From Prevotella sp. (GTDB taxonomy: Bacteria; Bacteroidota; Bacteroidia; Bacteroidales; Dysgonomonadaceae): DNA of 33,035 nt. The stretch lies in the NCBI GenBank assembly GCA_031285905.1, contig JAITVH010000085.1:1-33035 (forward strand), read 5' to 3'. Shown in pieces: positions 31,614 to 33,035 of the stretch. The translations under genes and the position numbers were made by a program. Positions within the stretch are counted from its first letter, which is position 1, and each line of letters begins with the position of its first letter. Under the pieces are notes generated by a model. It was not told where the DNA came from and did not search any database. It saw nothing but the letters and a program-made list of their open reading frames with translations.

Positions 31614-33035
31614 CTATTTGATCTTTTTTACCAACTCGATAAATTTCTTCCTGTACCCCTGTGGGTCGAAAGATACGGCTCCTTCAGCAAGTTCAAGAAT
31701 CATTTGTTTATTAGCAGTGCCTTTATATTCCGAATCTCTCAATATAAGACCAAAAGCTGTTACTGATGTGGCAAAGCGTATATCTTCGCCTGATTGGTTT
31801 ATCTCAATTGCCTTATCATATACTATTTTCTCCGAAACAAGGCGGCTATTATTGTCATTTGTCTTCTTATAGCGTACATCAAAATCGGCAAAAGATATTG
31901 GAGTATTTTCATCCTGAGAAATTTCCGGAACAATCTCATACATTGCAGTAATGGTCTGCCCTACGCCTATCTCTCCGGCATCTTTCTTGTCATCCTCAAA
32001 GTCTTCATTATTTAACAGTCTGTTTTCGTAACCTATCAGCCTGTATGATTTCACTTTCTCGGGGTTGAAAGTAAGTTGAATCTTAGTGTCTTTTGCTATT
32101 GTATAAAACTTCGACCTTTCGTGTACAAAGATTTTCTCTATTTCTTCAGCACTGTCTATATATTCATAATTTCCGTTTCCTTTATTCGCAATTTGCTCTG
32201 CCATATGGTCATTCAGGTTTCCCCCGCCTACACCCAGTACAGTAATGAATATACCTTCATCCCTTTTGCTTTCAACAAGTTCGACCAGGGCTTCCACAGA
32301 AGACGGGCCGGCATTGAAATCTCCATCAGAACCTAATATGATTCTATTATTTCCATCTTTTATATAGCTTTCTTTTGCTATACGGTAAGCTGTAGATAAA
32401 CCTTCATATCCGGCAGTAGTACCACGGGCGTTCAGTTTATCGATCGCTTCTTTTATTTTATCTTTTTCACTGCCAGGAGTAGAGTCAAGTAATACACCTG
32501 CGTTCCCTGCATAGGTAACTATTGCGATTTTGTCTTCATTCCTGATATTATCGACCATAGTTTTAAAGCCTGCTTTCAAGATTCCTATTTTGTCGGGAGA
32601 ATCCATAGATCCGGATACATCGATAAGGAAAACGTAATTACTCGGAGGCAATTGTTGCTCTTCGATAGTCTTACCTTTTATGCCTACACGCATGAGTAGA
32701 TGTTCGGTATTCCATGGGCAAGTCGCCACCTCACTATTGAGTGAGATTGATTCATCGTCTGTAGGCTCCGGATAATTAAACGTAAAATAATTAATGAATT
32801 CTTCTATCCTTACCGATTGTTTTGGTGGCAATTGTCCCAGATTGACATATCTGCGCATATTTGCATACGCCGCCCCGTCAGCATCCACAGAAAAGGTTGA
32901 TATAGGATTTTCTTTAACCTCAAGAAAAGGGTTTTCATCATATTCTTTATACTTTTCTCCATAAGCACTTTCCGATGGAAATCCCCAATCGCCATAGATG
33001 CCAGATTCCTCTGTAGTACTGCAACTAATAGCAAA
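31614..33035 (-). CDS. VWA-domain lipoprotein, 5' end outside window
   Basis: The frame is open to the right window edge: 49 codons precede the GTG at 32888, beginning FAISCSTTEES. FAIS-C is a lipobox with the lipidated Cys as the fifth visible residue, so only the start of the signal peptide is missing. Next come ENPFLEVKENPISTFSVDAD and MRRYVNLGQLPPKQSVRIEE, conserved in Bacteroidota VWA proteins, then the von Willebrand A domain with an intact metal site (FLIDVSGSMDS, DxSxS; then ARGTTAGYEGL and GSDGDFNAG). A C-terminal DUF3520-like region (MYEIVPE, FADFDVRYK, ATSVTAFGLILRDSEYKG) ends the protein. It is a membrane-anchored, periplasm-facing protein of unknown partner; VWA domains usually mediate metal-dependent protein binding. 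It is closed by a terminator. Confidence 0.9.
   Translation of the reverse strand, partial: FAISCSTTEESGIYGDWGFPSESAYGEKYKEYDENPFLEVKENPISTFSVDADGAAYANMRRYVNLGQLPPKQSVRIEEFINYFTFNYPEPTDDESISLNSEVATCPWNTEHLLMRVGIKGKTIEEQQLPPSNYVFLIDVSGSMDSPDKIGILKAGFKTMVDNIRNEDKIAIVTYAGNAGVLLDSTPGSEKDKIKEAIDKLNARGTTAGYEGLSTAYRIAKESYIKDGNNRIILGSDGDFNAGPSSVEALVELVESKRDEGIFITVLGVGGGNLNDHMAEQIANKGNGNYEYIDSAEEIEKIFVHERSKFYTIAKDTKIQLTFNPEKVKSYRLIGYENRLLNNEDFEDDKKDAGEIGVGQTITAMYEIVPEISQDENTPISFADFDVRYKKTNDNNSRLVSEKIVYDKAIEINQSGEDIRFATSVTAFGLILRDSEYKGTANKQMILELAEGAVSFDPQGYRKKFIELVKKIK

Noticed and set aside
32810..33034. 74-residue minus-strand frame at the right edge
   Set aside because: The frame used by the VWA lipoprotein is open to the edge over the same bases and encodes a lipobox and conserved family sequence.
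1..33035. CRISPR array, prophage or defence island
   Set aside because: No regularly spaced repeats with spacers, no phage structural genes and no recognisable defence proteins; the repeats in the two islands are irregular and lack spacers.

Overview
The window looks like the chromosome of a Bacteroidota, order Bacteroidales, with a Dysgonomonas-like flavour. That is an inference from the protein families (DUF5686, DUF5106/thioredoxin lipoprotein-like proteins, Bacteroidales GH38 and sulfatase enzymes, the ClpP-ClpX-RecQ block), from low GC, from the scarcity of Shine-Dalgarno sites, and from several promoters that fit the Bacteroidetes -33 TTTG / -7 TAnnTTTG pattern. No species call is possible from sequence alone.

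Layout, left to right. 1-2.5 kb, minus strand: the start of a MotA/TolQ/ExbB proton channel gene cut by the window edge, then an aspartate kinase. 2.7-6.6 kb, plus: a DUF5686 outer-membrane-type protein, menA (menaquinone synthesis) and a YfcE-like phosphoesterase one base behind menA. 6.6-7.04 kb: an intergenic island of dispersed repeats. 7.04-7.7 kb: trmD. 7.77-8.87 kb, minus: an ECF-type sigma factor translationally coupled (ATGA overlap) to a single-pass membrane protein that may be its anti-sigma factor. 9.06-11.7 kb, plus: a small winged-helix protein, a coiled-coil protein plus zapA, then rny (RNase Y). 12.05-15.66 kb: a large secreted GH38 alpha-mannosidase with a C-terminal discoidin-like domain.

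15.8-20 kb is the accessory part: a small membrane protein, a tRNA with CAT anticodon, a stretch of short repeats, a 5'-truncated unknown gene, and an IS21-family insertion sequence whose istA carries a one-base frameshift while istB is intact. 20-24.3 kb: a PNPOx-fold flavoprotein, a thioredoxin-like periplasmic protein, a lysophospholipid acyltransferase and a serine-type sulfatase. 24.3-24.8 kb: a second intergenic repeat island that shares a module, in opposite orientation, with the island before trmD.

24.9-33 kb, all minus: (reading 5' to 3') a VWA-domain lipoprotein cut by the right edge, clpP, clpX, recQ, coaD and an S41 (CtpA-type) protease. clpP and clpX form the two parts of the ClpXP protease; recQ-coaD-S41 are tightly packed and probably co-transcribed.

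I did not find a defence system, CRISPR array, biosynthetic cluster or other clear new multi-gene system. The most unusual material is the non-coding repeat architecture of the two islands, and the tRNA-adjacent remnant next to the IS21 element.
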